Shown in pieces: positions 63,200 through 64,000 of a stretch of 64,000 nucleotides of DNA; positions within the stretch are counted from its first letter, which is position 1; the number at the start of each line of letters is the position of its first letter. The notes beneath the pieces are model-generated. The model worked only from the letters and a program-made list of their open reading frames with translations, searched no databases and had not been told where the DNA came from. The stretch is taken from positions 1-64,000 of the forward strand of contig CALFRK010000027.1 in assembly GCA_937919625.1 (NCBI GenBank), in the 5' to 3' direction. The DNA is from an uncultured Ilumatobacter sp. GTDB taxonomy: Bacteria; Actinomycetota; Acidimicrobiia; Acidimicrobiales; Ilumatobacteraceae. The position numbers and the translations under genes are program-made.

Positions 63200-63661
63200 G
63201 CCAGGAAGCAGAGCGCCAACCATGCCGGCTGTGCGGTGGTACTTGCAGATATAGACGAGCGGTACCTCGCCGACGGCGATCTCGACGACAACCGTCTCGC
63301 CAGGCTTGATGTCGACATCGATACTCTGATCGGCGACTGACACGTTGTGCAAGATGCCGCCACTGTTGGTCACCGTCATCGAGACCGTGTCACCGGCACC
63401 GTTGACCGAGCAGGTCGGCCCGAAGAAGAAATCCCCGGCGTCGATCACCAACTCACCGTCGGCAACCGCACCAACACCATGATCGGCAACCGGCCCGGCG
63501 TACCCGTCGATCGGTGGGCACACCACGTCGGTCAGCACGATCTCGCCGGCCCCGGTCTGTAGCCGCGGACGGATGTCTGCAGCATGACCGGGCCCGTCAT
63601 CTCCACATGCGGAGAGCAACAGCACCAAACCTCCAAGGCCGACGAGGATCGCTCGGCTCAT
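63194..63661 (-). CDS. Cupredoxin-like lipoprotein
   Basis: 155 residues. Lipoprotein signal with lipobox LLSAC (Cys19). The C-terminal ~100 residues form a plastocyanin-like domain with copper ligands His in ILHNVSVADQS and Cys/His/Met in YICKYHRTAGM (CxxHxxxxM); ADQSIDVDIKPGETVVVEIAV is the usual strand before. A conserved Cys pair earlier (VVCPPI, FGPTCSV) might form a disulfide. It overlaps the upstream gene (ATGA at 63658-63661). Related in fold to the repeats of the 885-residue protein at 36473, but with a different metal spacing. Confidence 0.88.
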   Translation of the reverse strand: MSRAILVGLGGLVLLLSACGDDGPGHAADIRPRLQTGAGEIVLTDVVCPPIDGYAGPVADHGVGAVADGELVIDAGDFFFGPTCSVNGAGDTVSMTVTNSGGILHNVSVADQSIDVDIKPGETVVVEIAVGEVPLVYICKYHRTAGMVGALLPGV

Positions 63662-64000
63662 CCGACTGTGACCTCGACCTCAGCGGCTACCGCGTTCATC
63701 AGCGGAGCATGTCCGTTGTCGGCGAGTACTGCGATGACGCTGTGCGCCGAACCCGATTCCAGTCCAACGGTCGATGCCGCGAACGTCGTCGAGCAGCTCA
63801 TGCCCATCATGCTGCCCATGCCCATCATCGGACCGTCGGTGCTATCGAGGTGCATGTGGTAGTGGCCGTAACCCAGCAAGCCTGGCTTCCCGAACAGGTC
63901 GCAGCTCAACTCGTAGTTCTCGACTTCGATGACGATGTCGAAGTCACCGCTGACCACATCGCCGGCCTGGGGCGAGACGATCCGGATCACCGGATCGGCG
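63658..64000 (-). CDS. Met/His-rich protein, probably copper-related (5' end outside window)
   Basis: At least 114 residues; the frame is open to the right edge, so the N-terminus is missing. Contains IRIVSPQAGDVVSGDFDIVIEVENYEL, similar to beta-sandwich CopC/DUF4399-like domains, and the sequence YGHYHMHLDSTDGPMMGMGS, followed by MMGMSCS, very rich in Met and His. It is translationally coupled with the cupredoxin lipoprotein that follows. A periplasmic copper-binding role is inferred from composition and neighbour. Confidence 0.7.
   Translation of the reverse strand, partial: ADPVIRIVSPQAGDVVSGDFDIVIEVENYELSCDLFGKPGLLGYGHYHMHLDSTDGPMMGMGSMMGMSCSTTFAASTVGLESGSAHSVIAVLADNGHAPLMNAVAAEVEVTVG

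Overview
The window is high-GC DNA with dense, short-spaced operons. Its gene set is actinobacterial: an F420-type luciferase-like oxidoreductase, a DUF3516 SKI2-type helicase, a PBP1A with a Pro/Thr tail, an accA1/accD1-like carboxylase cluster, and type-A RNase P RNA. The flavour is that of Acidimicrobiia or a related, probably aquatic, lineage; this placement is inferred from gene content only. No rRNA, tRNA, CRISPR array or intact mobile element was recognised.

Layout. 1-1050: RNase P RNA (rnpB, its 5' end outside the window), then a degraded stretch with the C-terminal remnant of a tyrosine recombinase. 1055-7201: signalling and membrane block, with a membrane-anchored protein behind an (AG)8 tract, a frameshifted Cache/PAS/GGDEF protein, a 62-codon ORF and a hybrid histidine kinase. 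7273-18480: metabolism and cell wall (nucleoside deoxyribosyltransferase-like, M20 amidohydrolase, a PBP1A/zinc-ribbon/membrane/phosphatase operon, LLM oxidoreductase, glgC, ppc). 18516-21537: a SelW-like gene with an in-frame UGA (candidate selenoprotein), a cold-shock protein, and two adjacent phosphofructokinases with different phosphoryl-donor signatures. 21554-24675: boxB and boxC of aerobic benzoyl-CoA degradation.

24885-35702: a ROK kinase, a TetR regulator with a palindromic operator, and a carboxylase/dehydrogenase/lyase operon resembling the mycobacterial leucine-degradation cluster; then MaoC, BrkB, prolyl-hydroxylase-like and enoyl-CoA hydratase genes. Two copies of a ~130-bp structured inverted-repeat element lie in this block. 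35716-45801: VOC protein, an 885-residue secreted protein with seven cupredoxin-like repeats, serine hydrolase, S4 protein, DUF3516 helicase, UspA, methyltransferase, SRPBCC. 45875-51432: mraY, an acyltransferase, and a hemN-hemH-hemG operon. 51631-64000: a dimethylglycine-dehydrogenase-like flavoprotein, a repetitive beta-helix-like membrane protein, LigB-like and PanB-like enzymes, a Crp regulator, NAD(P)HX epimerase, malic enzyme coupled to a formate/nitrite transporter, glutaredoxin, lspA, and a copper-flavoured lipoprotein pair running off the right edge.

The strongest unusual items are the candidate selenoprotein (18516-18785), the poly-cupredoxin protein (36473-39130), and the paired structured repeats at 24758-24887 and 34707-34840, whose inner stem is kept by different bases in the two copies.
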